Of a DNA stretch of 64,000 nt, positions 25,005-34,220 are shown one piece after another (position 1 is the first letter of the stretch; every line of letters begins with the position of its first letter). The notes beneath the pieces are model-generated. The model made no database searches, had not been told where the DNA came from, and was given only the letters and a program-made list of their open reading frames with translations. The translations under genes and the position numbers were made by a program. Origin of the DNA: Maricaulis sp963975345 (GTDB lineage Bacteria; Pseudomonadota; Alphaproteobacteria; Caulobacterales; Maricaulaceae); contig NZ_CAXBGE010000002.1 of assembly GCF_963975345.1 (NCBI RefSeq), positions 186,001 through 250,000 of the forward strand, given 5' to 3'.

Positions 25005-27038
25005 CTAATTCGCCTCCACCGGAGCAGAGGCGAGCATGGATTGTGCCCGCCGGTATTCGGTCGCCGCATCGAGCCGCAACTGGCCCGCAATCGGTGCCAG
25101 AATTGCCACCATATGACGGCGCAGCGTCATTGCTGTTCCATGCTCCCCACGGCGATCTTCCAGCCAGGCCAGGTCATTGGACGCGGCCGCATAGAGGAAT
25201 GGACCATACTGGAATTCGGTCTGCCAATTGGCTTCGGCCACCAGCGACGTCATCAGATGGTCCAGCCGCATGTGCGCCGAATCATACTGCCCCATGGCCA
25301 TAAAAATTCGGGCCTCCACCAGGCCGGCATAAAAACGTGTCTCGGCGACGCGAACGCTCTGATCCGACATCCAGGAGGGATGTGCCATATAGGCCGAAGC
25401 ATCAAGATAGGCCTCACGTGCTCCGGCGGAGTCATGGGCGAGTAGCCGGGCTTGGGCCAGCCACAATCGTTGCCGGACGGTCGTTAAGCGCCAATTCCCG
25501 TTGGCCGGATCGCGCTGCAACAGAGCGTCCGCCTCAAACGAAGCCGCCTCCAGAATCGCGAGCGCCGTCTGCAGATCGTCCGCCGGTGTGTCCGGTCCTG
25601 GCGCAATCAACAGCCGGGCCAGTGCGCGTTCGGCATTGATCGCATCGCGGCGGACCGTCCAATCATCGACCTCGGTCGACAACTGGTCCTCGTAAATGGC
25701 AATCTCCTGCCGCCGGGCGACGATGGCCGCGTCGCGGCCGTCGGTCATCTCAAACACTGTCGCAACCCAGGCCATTGCGGTCGCTAAATCGATATGAGCT
25801 TGGACCGAATCGGGCTGGCGCGCTGCCAGATCAGTATCGAGCGCAGCGGCGGCCAAAAAGGCCTCCCTTGCCTCCGGCAATCGCCCGGACTGCAGATACA
25901 CCACGCCCAAATTCGTGTTGGAATACGCAAACTCGGCCAACCAATCTGTATTGTTATCATCGATAACAGTCAGACGTCGCGCCAGATTGCGATATTCGAG
26001 AAAATGCCGTTCGGCATCATCCATGCGGCCCTGACGCCAAGCGTAGTAGCCGACCCAATAGGCGCTCTGGGAGTGTTCGAAAATTCGGTCCGGATTATCG
26101 CCCTCAATCAGCAACAGCTGATGTGTCGCATCGTAGGCGCGGCGAAAATGTTCGTAGGCGGAGTCGAGATCGCCCTCGGCGGATTCGATCTCACCGAGCA
26201 AATGAAACGCGCGGGACCGGCGGCCCAGCGCGTCGGCTGACAATTGTTGGTTCGACTGCGCGGCGTAATAGGCAACGACTTTTTCGCCAACGGCATCGAG
26301 GACATCCAGTCGTCCGACGGGTTCCAGCTTGTCTTGAAGATCGCTCAGCATGAATTCGATCAAATCCTCTGCATCGGCCTTGCGGCGCTCTGCCTCGGAG
26401 CGGGCCGAAAAAGCCACCAAGGTCAGACCACTCATGATTAGCGCGAGCAAAAGCGAGACCATCGTGACGGCAGTCACGCGGCGTTGGCGCCGCTGGAGGT
26501 CGCGCTGAATGATCTGGTCGAGGCGCAGGCCAAGCATGCCTGCAGCGAGTTTGAGCACACCCATCCGGAAGCCGTCGCCGCCCCGGCGAAAATCTGCCCC
26601 AACCGGCTCGGCATCACTTTCGAGCAGGGCTGGCGGAAAGCAGGATTGATTGCCGGGCTGATTGCCAGCCGCTGCGCCCGGATCGCCCGCAATAATGACA
26701 GCCAGAATGTCGCCGGTCGGATGGGCGCCCCGGAATTCCCGAATTTCCTGATTGACCCAGCGCGACGCCGCCGCCGCAGGGGAACAGACCACGATCAGGA
26801 CATCGGAATTGGCCAGCGCCGCCCGGACAGAGGCCGTCAGGTCTCCGGTCGCTGGCAGATCGTCGCGATCACGGAATATCGGCGTCAGGCGCTTGGGCAC
26901 CGGCCCGTAATCCGTGGCCGTCCCGACAAGATTGCCCGGCAGCCGGTAGGCTTCCAGGGCGCGGTGAATTCGCTGCGCCCAGCGGCTGTCATCATGGTTA
27001 TAGCTGATAAACGCCCGATACTTCGCCTGCCCGCTCAT
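25005..27038 (-). CDS. TIR domain protein with one membrane helix and a TPR-rich C-terminal region
   Basis: A 677-residue protein. Residues 1-150 are a TIR domain: KYRAFISYNHDD at the start, LTPIFRDRDDLPATGDL in the BB-loop region, and SRWVNQEIREF where the Glu aligns with the catalytic Glu of NAD-cleaving TIRs such as SARM1. A single membrane helix follows at about 205-228 (VSLLLALIMSGLTLVAFSA), so the TIR part should be cytoplasmic. The remaining 440 residues are helical repeats of TPR type (for example AYEHFRRAYDATHQLL, AFLAAAALDTDLAARQPDS), which would lie outside the cytoplasm. The start is the ATG before SGQAKYRAF; upstream in-frame codons extend into non-coding sequence. A CRP-type box lies 242 bases upstream. 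Confidence 0.88.
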   Translation of the reverse strand: MSGQAKYRAFISYNHDDSRWAQRIHRALEAYRLPGNLVGTATDYGPVPKRLTPIFRDRDDLPATGDLTASVRAALANSDVLIVVCSPAAAASRWVNQEIREFRGAHPTGDILAVIIAGDPGAAAGNQPGNQSCFPPALLESDAEPVGADFRRGGDGFRMGVLKLAAGMLGLRLDQIIQRDLQRRQRRVTAVTMVSLLLALIMSGLTLVAFSARSEAERRKADAEDLIEFMLSDLQDKLEPVGRLDVLDAVGEKVVAYYAAQSNQQLSADALGRRSRAFHLLGEIESAEGDLDSAYEHFRRAYDATHQLLLIEGDNPDRIFEHSQSAYWVGYYAWRQGRMDDAERHFLEYRNLARRLTVIDDNNTDWLAEFAYSNTNLGVVYLQSGRLPEAREAFLAAAALDTDLAARQPDSVQAHIDLATAMAWVATVFEMTDGRDAAIVARRQEIAIYEDQLSTEVDDWTVRRDAINAERALARLLIAPGPDTPADDLQTALAILEAASFEADALLQRDPANGNWRLTTVRQRLWLAQARLLAHDSAGAREAYLDASAYMAHPSWMSDQSVRVAETRFYAGLVEARIFMAMGQYDSAHMRLDHLMTSLVAEANWQTEFQYGPFLYAAASNDLAWLEDRRGEHGTAMTLRRHMVAILAPIAGQLRLDAATEYRRAQSMLASAPVEAN

Positions 27039-27148
27039 CACGCCACCCCCGGTCCCAAGCCGAAAGCATGATCGTGCCAGTTGCCGTAAGGCGCAACCTT
27101 GGGGCAAATCGCGTGGCAGTGAAGGTGCGAGAAGGGCAAGGAAAGTTC

Positions 27149-27203
27149 GGCGGGGCGCGAGGCGAAGTTGGGGCTTCGCTTGGGCAAGGTCACGCGCCCC
27201 GCC
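27149..27203 (-). terminator. large nested stem-loop between DUF3108 and TIR genes
   Basis: An 11-bp perfect outer stem (GGCGGGGCGCG at 27149-27159 with CGCGCCCCGCC at 27193-27203) encloses a 6-bp inner stem (GCGAAG / CTTCGC). On the minus strand it follows the DUF3108 gene by about 130 bases and is followed by a T-rich stretch (TTTCCTT). It probably insulates the TIR operon from upstream transcription. The full intergenic stretch 27039-27331 holds this structure and the CRP-type box but no gene. Confidence 0.45.
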
Positions 27204-27279
27204 TTTCCCCCGGAGGAGGAGGTGGAGGGGCTACACGAGGTAGCTAATCTTCACACTACACCTCGATGTTCAGCCTCGA

Positions 27280-27295
27280 TGTGATCACCGTCACA
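27280..27295. promoter_or_regulatory. consensus CRP-type binding site
   Basis: TGTGATCACCGTCACA matches the classical TGTGA-N6-TCACA palindrome at all ten conserved positions. It lies in the intergenic region upstream of the TIR-unknown-cyclase operon and just beyond the DUF3108 stop. The Crp-type regulator at 21798 has the recognition helix expected for this site. Distance to the TIR start (242 bases) and the stem-loop between them leave the regulated promoter uncertain. Confidence 0.5.
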
Positions 27296-27331
27296 CACCC
27301 GCTCGGTCGACCCGGTTCACCGAGCCGCCGG

Positions 27332-28156
27332 CTACGCCCGGATATCGAGCTCGGCGACTTCGATCGTCACGCCGCCAAGACCGGCCCGCGTGTACAGCCG
27401 AACCGGCAGGAAAAATCCATCCTCGGCAAAGGGGGCCAGCCAGATATCGAGCGGGTAACGCAGCTCCGACGGCGTTGGATAGTCCTCGGGGTCGTAACCG
27501 GCGACTGGTTCGTACCAGACGTGGCAGAGCAGGGCTTCGCCGCGCCAGGCGGGCGTTCGAACGGTTTCAAGCCCACCCGCTTCGAGCCGCAAATCATAGC
27601 GCGCCTTGCCATCGAACACGGCCAAGCGACCCGAACAGACCCGACCCGCTTCGCCCGGGCGCGATTGCGAAAGCAGAAACAGGGCCGAAATCGGGTCGAT
27701 CACGTCGGTGCGCTGCTCGCGCGTCGCCGGCGGCACGCCCAGCGATCCGAAGGGCGGCGTCGCGACCGACGAGGCGACCCGGTCCTCGAACCGGATATCG
27801 ACGGCCCGCACCTTGGAACCCGTCCGTTCAACATGGTTATAACGCACGGGCGCCATGAGATCGGCGACACGCTGGCCCTCGACCTCGGCCCGGATATCAA
27901 AATCGGTGAACAGCGCCGCCAAACCAGCAGCCTCGACAACCGTGTGGGCCGCATAGTGATCGGGTTCGATCTCGGCTGTCAGCGAGATCGAACCGACCTT
28001 GAAAATCAGCACCGAGCTTGAATAACGCGCCGTGATAGTACGCCCGGCCGATGTGGCGCTCCCCACATCGCTAACGCCCGGCGCGACATCACCGGCGGCG
28101 GCGCTGGCCAACGCCAGACTTGTGGCGGCCAGAAGGACTTGAAACAATAACGCCAT
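27332..28156 (-). CDS. DUF3108 domain protein, exported
   Basis: A 274-residue protein with an N-terminal signal peptide (MALLFQVLLAATSLALASAAAG) and a beta-rich body of DUF3108 type: TARYSSSVLIFKVGSISLTAEI early, the central DPISALFLL stretch with the preceding RTDVID, and a C-terminal PLDIWLAPFAEDGFFLPVRL. DUF3108 proteins are periplasmic or outer-membrane-associated; their role is not established. It is divergent from tamA across 169 bases. An envelope function alongside TamA/TamB is possible but rests on neighbourhood alone. Confidence 0.85.
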   Translation of the reverse strand: MALLFQVLLAATSLALASAAAGDVAPGVSDVGSATSAGRTITARYSSSVLIFKVGSISLTAEIEPDHYAAHTVVEAAGLAALFTDFDIRAEVEGQRVADLMAPVRYNHVERTGSKVRAVDIRFEDRVASSVATPPFGSLGVPPATREQRTDVIDPISALFLLSQSRPGEAGRVCSGRLAVFDGKARYDLRLEAGGLETVRTPAWRGEALLCHVWYEPVAGYDPEDYPTPSELRYPLDIWLAPFAEDGFFLPVRLYTRAGLGGVTIEVAELDIRA

Positions 28157-28266
28157 GCTCGGCCATCCTTCAGGTTCACAATCGCCCTCCTGCCGGAGAA
28201 TTGCGGTGGCAATTTGGCCAAGGCCGGTTTGCGTGTCCCGCCTTGTTGCGTGCGTGCACAGAGTCT

Positions 28267-28295
28267 GTGACAGAACGCCCCCGAATGCCTATACG
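28267..28295 (+). promoter_or_regulatory. probable promoter of the tamA-tamB operon
   Basis: A -35 GTGACA (5 of 6 to consensus) and a -10 TATACG (4 of 6) are separated by 17 bases. It ends 30 bases before the TTG chosen for tamA, leaving a short leader with GGAGGAAGG. The position also argues against the much earlier ATG at 28155, which would lie upstream of the promoter. Confidence 0.45.
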
Positions 28296-28325
28296 AGCCT
28301 GGGCATCGGAGGAAGGTGGCATCGC

Positions 28326-30041
28326 TTGAAATCGCTTGTCTTCGCGCTCGTCGCCCTGGCCGCCTGCGGATCCGCCGCCGCAGCCCCGCTCGCGACCGTC
28401 GAGGGCGTCAGCGATCCGGCGCTCGCCCGCGCTCTGGAAGCGGCCATCGGTGAACGCCCTGAAACGGATAATCCGGCCGACGGGGCATTGCGGCAGGCGC
28501 GCACAGCGGCTGATCGAGCCCGCAGACTGCTGCGTTCCGAAGGCTATTACCGGTCTCAGGTCGATCCGCGCATCGGTACCGATTTGCGGGCGACGATCTA
28601 TATTACGCTCGGACCGCGGGTGCGGATCGAGACGGTCGATGCGGCAACAACACCCGACGCGACAGCGGCGCCAACCGCGCTTGCCGCCATCACCCTTCGG
28701 GCCGACACGCCCCTGCGCGCCGCCGATGTCATTGCCAGCGACGCGCTTGGACTTTCGGCGCTGCAGAATGCCGGCTGGCCCAGCGCCGAAAGCGGCGAAC
28801 GCCGCGTCACAGTCGATCACGCGACCGATACGGCCGTCGTCCACTTCGTCTATGATACCGGCCCGTTCACGCGTTATGGACCCTTCCAGCTGGAGAGCGA
28901 GGGCTGGCGACCCGGCTATATCGCCGCGATCTCACCGCTGCAGGCCGGGGCCATCGCCAGTCGGGCCGAAATCCTGGAATATCAACGCCGGCTGGATGCG
29001 CTGTCGAGCGTGCGCACCTCACAAGTCATGCTGGGCGATGTCGATACGGCGACGGGCGAACGCCCCGTCCGCGTCGACCTCACACCGGCACCGCGCCACA
29101 CGATCGAAGCCTCGTTGAGCTATGCGACCAGCGAAGGCCCCGGCGCCAATTTCGACTGGAAGCGGCGCAATCTGTTTGCCGGCGACGAAACTCTGGCGAT
29201 CAAAGCCCTTGTCGCCACGCTTCAACAGGGCCTCAGTGCGACACTGAGCCTGCCGCACTGGCGCCGCTACCAACAAACGCTCAGTTTCGGGGCCGGGCTT
29301 CAATCCCAGAAAACCAATGCTTTCGATCAAACCGGGCTATTGTTGAACGCCGGTGTCACGCGCCGCGCCGGTCACCATCTTGAATACGGCGCCGGCACGC
29401 GGCTCGACATATCGCGGGTCACCGACATCACCGGCCCACGCGACGCCATCACCACCGCCCTTGATCTCAACCTGACCTATGACAGCCGCGATGACCCGCT
29501 CGATCCGGCACAGGGCCTGCGCGCCAGACTACAGCTGTCCCCGGCTGCGACCTTCGGCGATGTAAAATCGCGATATGTTCGCATCGAAGCCCGCGCCAGC
29601 ACCTATTATCGACTGACGGATGCACTCGTCGCGGCGGCGCGGATACGCGTTGGCACGACGCTCGGGACCAACGCCGCAGGCCTGCCGGCCGATCTGCGCT
29701 TTTACGCCGGTGGCGGCGGCTCGGTGCGCGGTTTCGACTACCAATCAGTGAGTCCGCTCGGCAGCGATGGCGCGCCCTTCGGTGGCTTGTCCGTGAGTGA
29801 AACGAGTCTGGAATTGCGCTGGCGCTCCCAAGGTCGTTGGGGCGCGGTGGCCTTTGTCGATTCCGGCGCAGCTTCGAGCCAATCGACGCCCGGCTTCTCC
29901 GAAATTCGCAGCGCGGTCGGAATCGGCGCGCGCTATTATTTCGACTTCGCGCCGCTGCGTTTTGATATCGCCACCCCGCTCAATCGTCGCCCGGGAGAAG
30001 CGGCCGTACAGGTCTATTTCAGCATCGGCCAAGCGTTTTGA
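28326..30041 (+). CDS. tamA: TamA, outer-membrane Omp85-family assembly protein
   Basis: The outer-membrane half of the TAM complex, which helps insert outer-membrane proteins and is implicated in lipid transport. The mature protein has POTRA domains (about residues 25-260) and a C-terminal 16-strand barrel with the Omp85 features DWKRRNLFAGDETLAIKA and GGGGSVRGFDYQ (the VRGF motif). It ends in Phe (FSIGQAF), as expected for a barrel recognised by BAM. I chose the TTG at 28326: it follows GGAGGAAGG and opens a clean signal peptide (MKSLVFALVALAACGSAAAA). The longer frame from 28155 lacks one. The stop is two bases before the tamB ATG. Confidence 0.9.
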   Translation: MKSLVFALVALAACGSAAAAPLATVEGVSDPALARALEAAIGERPETDNPADGALRQARTAADRARRLLRSEGYYRSQVDPRIGTDLRATIYITLGPRVRIETVDAATTPDATAAPTALAAITLRADTPLRAADVIASDALGLSALQNAGWPSAESGERRVTVDHATDTAVVHFVYDTGPFTRYGPFQLESEGWRPGYIAAISPLQAGAIASRAEILEYQRRLDALSSVRTSQVMLGDVDTATGERPVRVDLTPAPRHTIEASLSYATSEGPGANFDWKRRNLFAGDETLAIKALVATLQQGLSATLSLPHWRRYQQTLSFGAGLQSQKTNAFDQTGLLLNAGVTRRAGHHLEYGAGTRLDISRVTDITGPRDAITTALDLNLTYDSRDDPLDPAQGLRARLQLSPAATFGDVKSRYVRIEARASTYYRLTDALVAAARIRVGTTLGTNAAGLPADLRFYAGGGGSVRGFDYQSVSPLGSDGAPFGGLSVSETSLELRWRSQGRWGAVAFVDSGAASSQSTPGFSEIRSAVGIGARYYFDFAPLRFDIATPLNRRPGEAAVQVYFSIGQAF

Positions 30042-30043
30042 CG

Positions 30044-33000
30044 ATGGCGAAACCCTTTCCCTGGCGCGGCATATTACAAGCCCTGGCAATCACCGCCGGT
30101 CTGTTCCTGATTCTCGTGTTCGGCGGCATCGTCGCGCTCAGCAACGGGCCGGGGCGGTGGCTGGTGAACGCCTTCGTCGATGGGCGTGACATTGATCATA
30201 TCGGACGCGTCCGGGTTGAAGGGGTTCACGGTGACCTCTTGTCCGATTTCAGCATTGATCGCATCACCCTGTCCGATGCCTCCGGGGTCTGGCTGGAAGC
30301 CGAGTCGATCGCGGTCAATTGGCGGCCACGCTCACTGGCGAACGGCCCGATCAGGATCAGCCTGGTTTCGGTTGAGCGCGTCACCATCGCCCGAACACCT
30401 GATCTGCCCGATGACGCCAACACGCCTCAAGGCGGCGGCAACCTGCCCGACCTTATCCTGACCGAAGCGCGGATCGACCGGCTCGAACTTGCCGAGGGCA
30501 TCGCCGGTCCGGCCGCGAGCCTGCAAGCGCACGGCAATTTGCGGCTGCAGACCGGTGCGCCGGGGCAGGCGGCGATTTCAATCACCCGTCTGGATGCGCC
30601 GGGCGATGCGATTGACGGCCAGTTCGATATTCTCGCCGATGGTGGCATTACCGGCCATTTCACCGCGTCGGGCGCGCCGGGCGGCACGCTGGCAACGCTG
30701 GTGCAAATGCCCGACGAGCAGATCGAGGTCGCGGCCGAAATCTCCGGCAACACGGCGTCAGGCACGGGCCATTTCAGTGTCCAGCTGACCGGTCGTGATC
30801 TGGCCAGTGGCCAGCTCAGCTGGGCCGATAATCGCTGGCAGATCGACAGCGCCGTGGAGCCGGGCAATTGGACCGGCCTGCCGGAAACTGTCGCGCCAAT
30901 CCTGTCGCACGGCGAGGTCAGCGCCAACGGCGCGATCAGGGCCTTCAGCGTCCAGAGCGCACGGCTGCACGCCGACACGCTCGATGTTGAGCTCAGCCGC
31001 AATGCGGCACAGAACTGGAATCTGACGCTGCAAACGCGCGGGCAGGCGCTGGCGCAATTGTCCGGCGGCGAGGTCAGCGCCGGAGCACTGAATTTCCAGG
31101 GCCGGCTCGACGGGAGTGAGGGCTACGGCCTCGACGGCCAACTCGATATTGATCAACTGGCCGCTGGCGAGACCCGGATCGGCGCCGTCGCCGGGCCGGT
31201 GCAACTGAATTATAATTCCGGACAACTGGTCATCGCGGCGCAACTCACCCTGTCGGATCCGGAACTGGGCGAGAGCGTCCTCAATGAATTGCTCGGCGAG
31301 CGGGCCAGCCTGACGCTTGATCTGACCGCCGACCTTGAACAGGACCGCTACCAGCTCACCAGCTCGCAACTGGTTGGTGCCCATGTCTCCATCGATGCCG
31401 ACGGGATATTCGCGCCCGGCAGCGACGAGCTTGCTCTCAACGCCCGCGCCGCGCTGGATGATATTGCCCGTCTGACCGATCACGCCAGCGGCCCGGTCAC
31501 CGCCGTCATCACCACGACCGGCGCGAACGAGATCGCCTTGGAGATTGACGGCAGCGCCATTGACACCGATGCCCGCCTCGCGCCGCTGATCGAGGCCTTG
31601 CGCGTCACGGCAACGCTGCGGCTGGAAGACGGCGGCTGGCGCGTCCCCGCGCTGTCGGTGCGCTCGACACAATTGTCGCTGGAGGCACAAGCCCAGGGCA
31701 GCTCCGGTAGCGACTGGCAAGCGAGCGGCGACCTGGCATTCTCCGGAACGCTCGAAGGCGTCGCCCTGAGCTTTGCCGGCGGCTTGGCGACCGGTTTCGA
31801 ACTGACTTCAACCGATGGCCTGATCACCGCTCACACCGTGACGGCTACCGAGGCAATCCTGGTCGGCGATACCCGCTTCAACGTCCCCAGACTGGCGCTG
31901 AACGCCGAATATGACGACGGCAATCTTTCCGCCGACTGGACGCTGGCTGGCCGTTATGAGACGCGCGAACTGGTGCTGGCCGGCGCGGCCGAGCAACACG
32001 GCGCCAACTGGACTGTCGCCGTACGCGACAGCCAGTTTGGACCCTCGGTGATCCAGGCGGACGCCCGCATCGAGCAGGACAGATTGCATTTCAGCCTGCT
32101 GGCGGGAACCCAGGCGCGCTGGTCGCTCACGCTGGACTATGACGCTGCGCTCGATGCTCTGCTGGACGGCGAATTCGATGCCCGGCTCGGAGCAAGAGAC
32201 GTGGTCTCCGGCTCGGTCATTGTGTCCGACGCGCAGGTCTCCCTGAGCGGACCGATGTCTGGGCTAGCGCTGGACGCTGAACTTTCTGGCCTCGCCGGCG
32301 TGCCGTTCGATCTCAATGCCACCGGGACAATCGGCTGGACCGAAACAGGCCTGCGCGCCGAATTGAGCCCGGCGGGACATCTCGGCGCCAATGCCTGGCA
32401 GACGGTCGAGCCGATCCTGGCCGTGATTGAGGGTGCAAACCGCGCGCTGGGCGGACGGATTACCTTCGGCGGCGGGGAGCTCGGCGCGCACTGGCAGGAG
32501 AGCCTGGATCAGGCTCAACTCGACGTTCAAATCGAGCGCCTGCCTGTCGACCTGCTGGTCGATCTGGCCGGACTGCCCGAAGTGGACGGCATGATCAACG
32601 GCAATGCCGCGTTGCAACAGACCGGCGGCATCTGGCGCGGTAGCGCCGAGCTTGTCGCCAGCGGCCTGACCGCCGCTTCGCTGTCGGACGCTCCGGATTT
32701 GCAGATCGAAAACCGCCTCACCTTGGGCGATGATGCGCAGATTGAAACCCTCGCCACCGGTGGCGGATTGAGCGCCCGCGCCTTCCTGACACGGTCGGGG
32801 GTTACGTCCGATCTACTTGCGGTTCTAAATGGACCCGAGGCCGTCATCGCGGGCGGCATCGAGGCCAGTGGTGAAATCCAGTCGCTGACCTCCCTGCTTT
32901 TGCCGATCGGGACATCGCTGGCGGGCGGTGCCGATATTGACCTGGCGATTTCGGGAACCCGCGGCGCGCCTGAAATCGACGGTCCGGTGGCCTTGCATGA

Positions 33001-34099
33001 TGGCCGCTTCAGCGCTGCCGACACCGGCACGGATATTGTCGACATTCAGATGCTGGCGCATTTGCACAATAGCCAGGTTGAGTTGGAGAGCTTCACCGCC
33101 GGTGACGGCTCGACAGGCGAGATGCACGCCACCGCCGCTGGCGTCATCACGGCCCAGGGTCCACGCGGCCAAGCCGAGTTCAATTTCGAGAATTTCACCG
33201 CCGCCCGGCGACCCGATCTGACGGCGCGCGTGACGGGCCAAACCCGCTTGACGATGGATGAGAACGGCCTGCTCGTGGCTGGAGAAACCCGGCTCGACCG
33301 CGTTTATGCCCTGCCACCAGCCAATGGTACCGCTGCAATCCCGGAGATCGAGGTGATCGAGCTCAATCTGCCGAAAAACCAGATCCGCGCCTCGCGCCCT
33401 CGATTGCCGATCCGGCTGGACTACCGGGTCTATGCCACCGACCAGATTTATTTCAACTCGTCCAACTTCAACACCGAATGGCGTGCCGATATCCGCATTA
33501 CCGGCCAAGCGAAAAAGCCGACCCTGACCGGCACCGCCGACCTGGTGCGCGGTTCAGCCACAGTCTTCGGTCGACGCTTCACCCTGCAGCAGGGCGGGGT
33601 CCTGTTCAACGGTCCGCCAACGGCCGCTCGCCTGTCCTTGCTGGCCCATTATGAGCGCGAGGGTTTCCAGGCCGATGTCACGATCGCCGGCCCACTAATG
33701 TCGCCGAGCGTGACCCTGACCAGCGTCCCGACCCTGCCGGACGACGAGATCATTGCCCGCCTGCTGTTCGACCGCTCGGCCAGCGAACTTGGGCCCTTCG
33801 AGGCGGCCCAACTGGCGGCGCAACTCTCCGGCCAGGACATGTTCGGCTTCATCGATCGCTTTCGCGGCCTGGTCGGTGTCGACCGGCTCGATATCGGGGC
33901 CAATGCCGATGGCAGCCTGACCGTCACCAGCGGACGGCGCTTCGGCAATGATTTCTATGTCGAGGTTGAAAGCGCCGGTGCCGCAGCGCTCAGCACGGCG
34001 CGGGTCGAATGGACGTTGACGCCCCAGCTCAGCATTCTCTCGCGCCTCAGCGGCGACACCACAGCCTCGGTATCGATCCGTTGGCGCCGGGATTATTGA
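30044..34099 (+). CDS. tamB: TamB, translocation and assembly module subunit
   Basis: A 1351-residue inner-membrane-anchored periplasmic protein. One N-terminal helix (ALAITAGLFLILVFGGIVAL) is followed by a long beta-helical or taco-like body of repetitive beta strands and a C-terminal TamB/DUF490 domain (about the last 350 residues), with RASRPRLPIRLDYRVYATDQ and DDEIIARLLFDRSASEL typical of the family. Length is normal for TamB. The frame also opens at a TTG at 30038 overlapping the tamA stop; either way the genes are translationally coupled. It works with TamA across the periplasm in outer-membrane biogenesis. Confidence 0.93.
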   Translation: MAKPFPWRGILQALAITAGLFLILVFGGIVALSNGPGRWLVNAFVDGRDIDHIGRVRVEGVHGDLLSDFSIDRITLSDASGVWLEAESIAVNWRPRSLANGPIRISLVSVERVTIARTPDLPDDANTPQGGGNLPDLILTEARIDRLELAEGIAGPAASLQAHGNLRLQTGAPGQAAISITRLDAPGDAIDGQFDILADGGITGHFTASGAPGGTLATLVQMPDEQIEVAAEISGNTASGTGHFSVQLTGRDLASGQLSWADNRWQIDSAVEPGNWTGLPETVAPILSHGEVSANGAIRAFSVQSARLHADTLDVELSRNAAQNWNLTLQTRGQALAQLSGGEVSAGALNFQGRLDGSEGYGLDGQLDIDQLAAGETRIGAVAGPVQLNYNSGQLVIAAQLTLSDPELGESVLNELLGERASLTLDLTADLEQDRYQLTSSQLVGAHVSIDADGIFAPGSDELALNARAALDDIARLTDHASGPVTAVITTTGANEIALEIDGSAIDTDARLAPLIEALRVTATLRLEDGGWRVPALSVRSTQLSLEAQAQGSSGSDWQASGDLAFSGTLEGVALSFAGGLATGFELTSTDGLITAHTVTATEAILVGDTRFNVPRLALNAEYDDGNLSADWTLAGRYETRELVLAGAAEQHGANWTVAVRDSQFGPSVIQADARIEQDRLHFSLLAGTQARWSLTLDYDAALDALLDGEFDARLGARDVVSGSVIVSDAQVSLSGPMSGLALDAELSGLAGVPFDLNATGTIGWTETGLRAELSPAGHLGANAWQTVEPILAVIEGANRALGGRITFGGGELGAHWQESLDQAQLDVQIERLPVDLLVDLAGLPEVDGMINGNAALQQTGGIWRGSAELVASGLTAASLSDAPDLQIENRLTLGDDAQIETLATGGGLSARAFLTRSGVTSDLLAVLNGPEAVIAGGIEASGEIQSLTSLLLPIGTSLAGGADIDLAISGTRGAPEIDGPVALHDGRFSAADTGTDIVDIQMLAHLHNSQVELESFTAGDGSTGEMHATAAGVITAQGPRGQAEFNFENFTAARRPDLTARVTGQTRLTMDENGLLVAGETRLDRVYALPPANGTAAIPEIEVIELNLPKNQIRASRPRLPIRLDYRVYATDQIYFNSSNFNTEWRADIRITGQAKKPTLTGTADLVRGSATVFGRRFTLQQGGVLFNGPPTAARLSLLAHYEREGFQADVTIAGPLMSPSVTLTSVPTLPDDEIIARLLFDRSASELGPFEAAQLAAQLSGQDMFGFIDRFRGLVGVDRLDIGANADGSLTVTSGRRFGNDFYVEVESAGAAALSTARVEWTLTPQLSILSRLSGDTTASVSIRWRRDY

Positions 34100-34220
34100 G
34101 CCACAGGCCGTCCCGGTCCGACAGTCGCCTTGCACCACCAGTCATGGCAGAGTAGGCAGCGAGAATTCGATCCGGCAGCTTCGCCGGTCCCGGAACGGGC
34201 AGTAGGACGGTTGAGCAGGC

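Noticed and set aside
21798..27038. Calling the Crp/cyclase/TIR region a canonical Pycsar or CBASS system
   Set aside because: The TIR protein has no recognisable cyclic-nucleotide-binding domain, no CD-NTase or Cap-type protein is present, and the reader is a transcription factor; only an analogy is justified.
30758..31720. 320-residue minus-strand frame inside tamB
   Set aside because: It is an antisense shadow within a well-supported long TamB gene.
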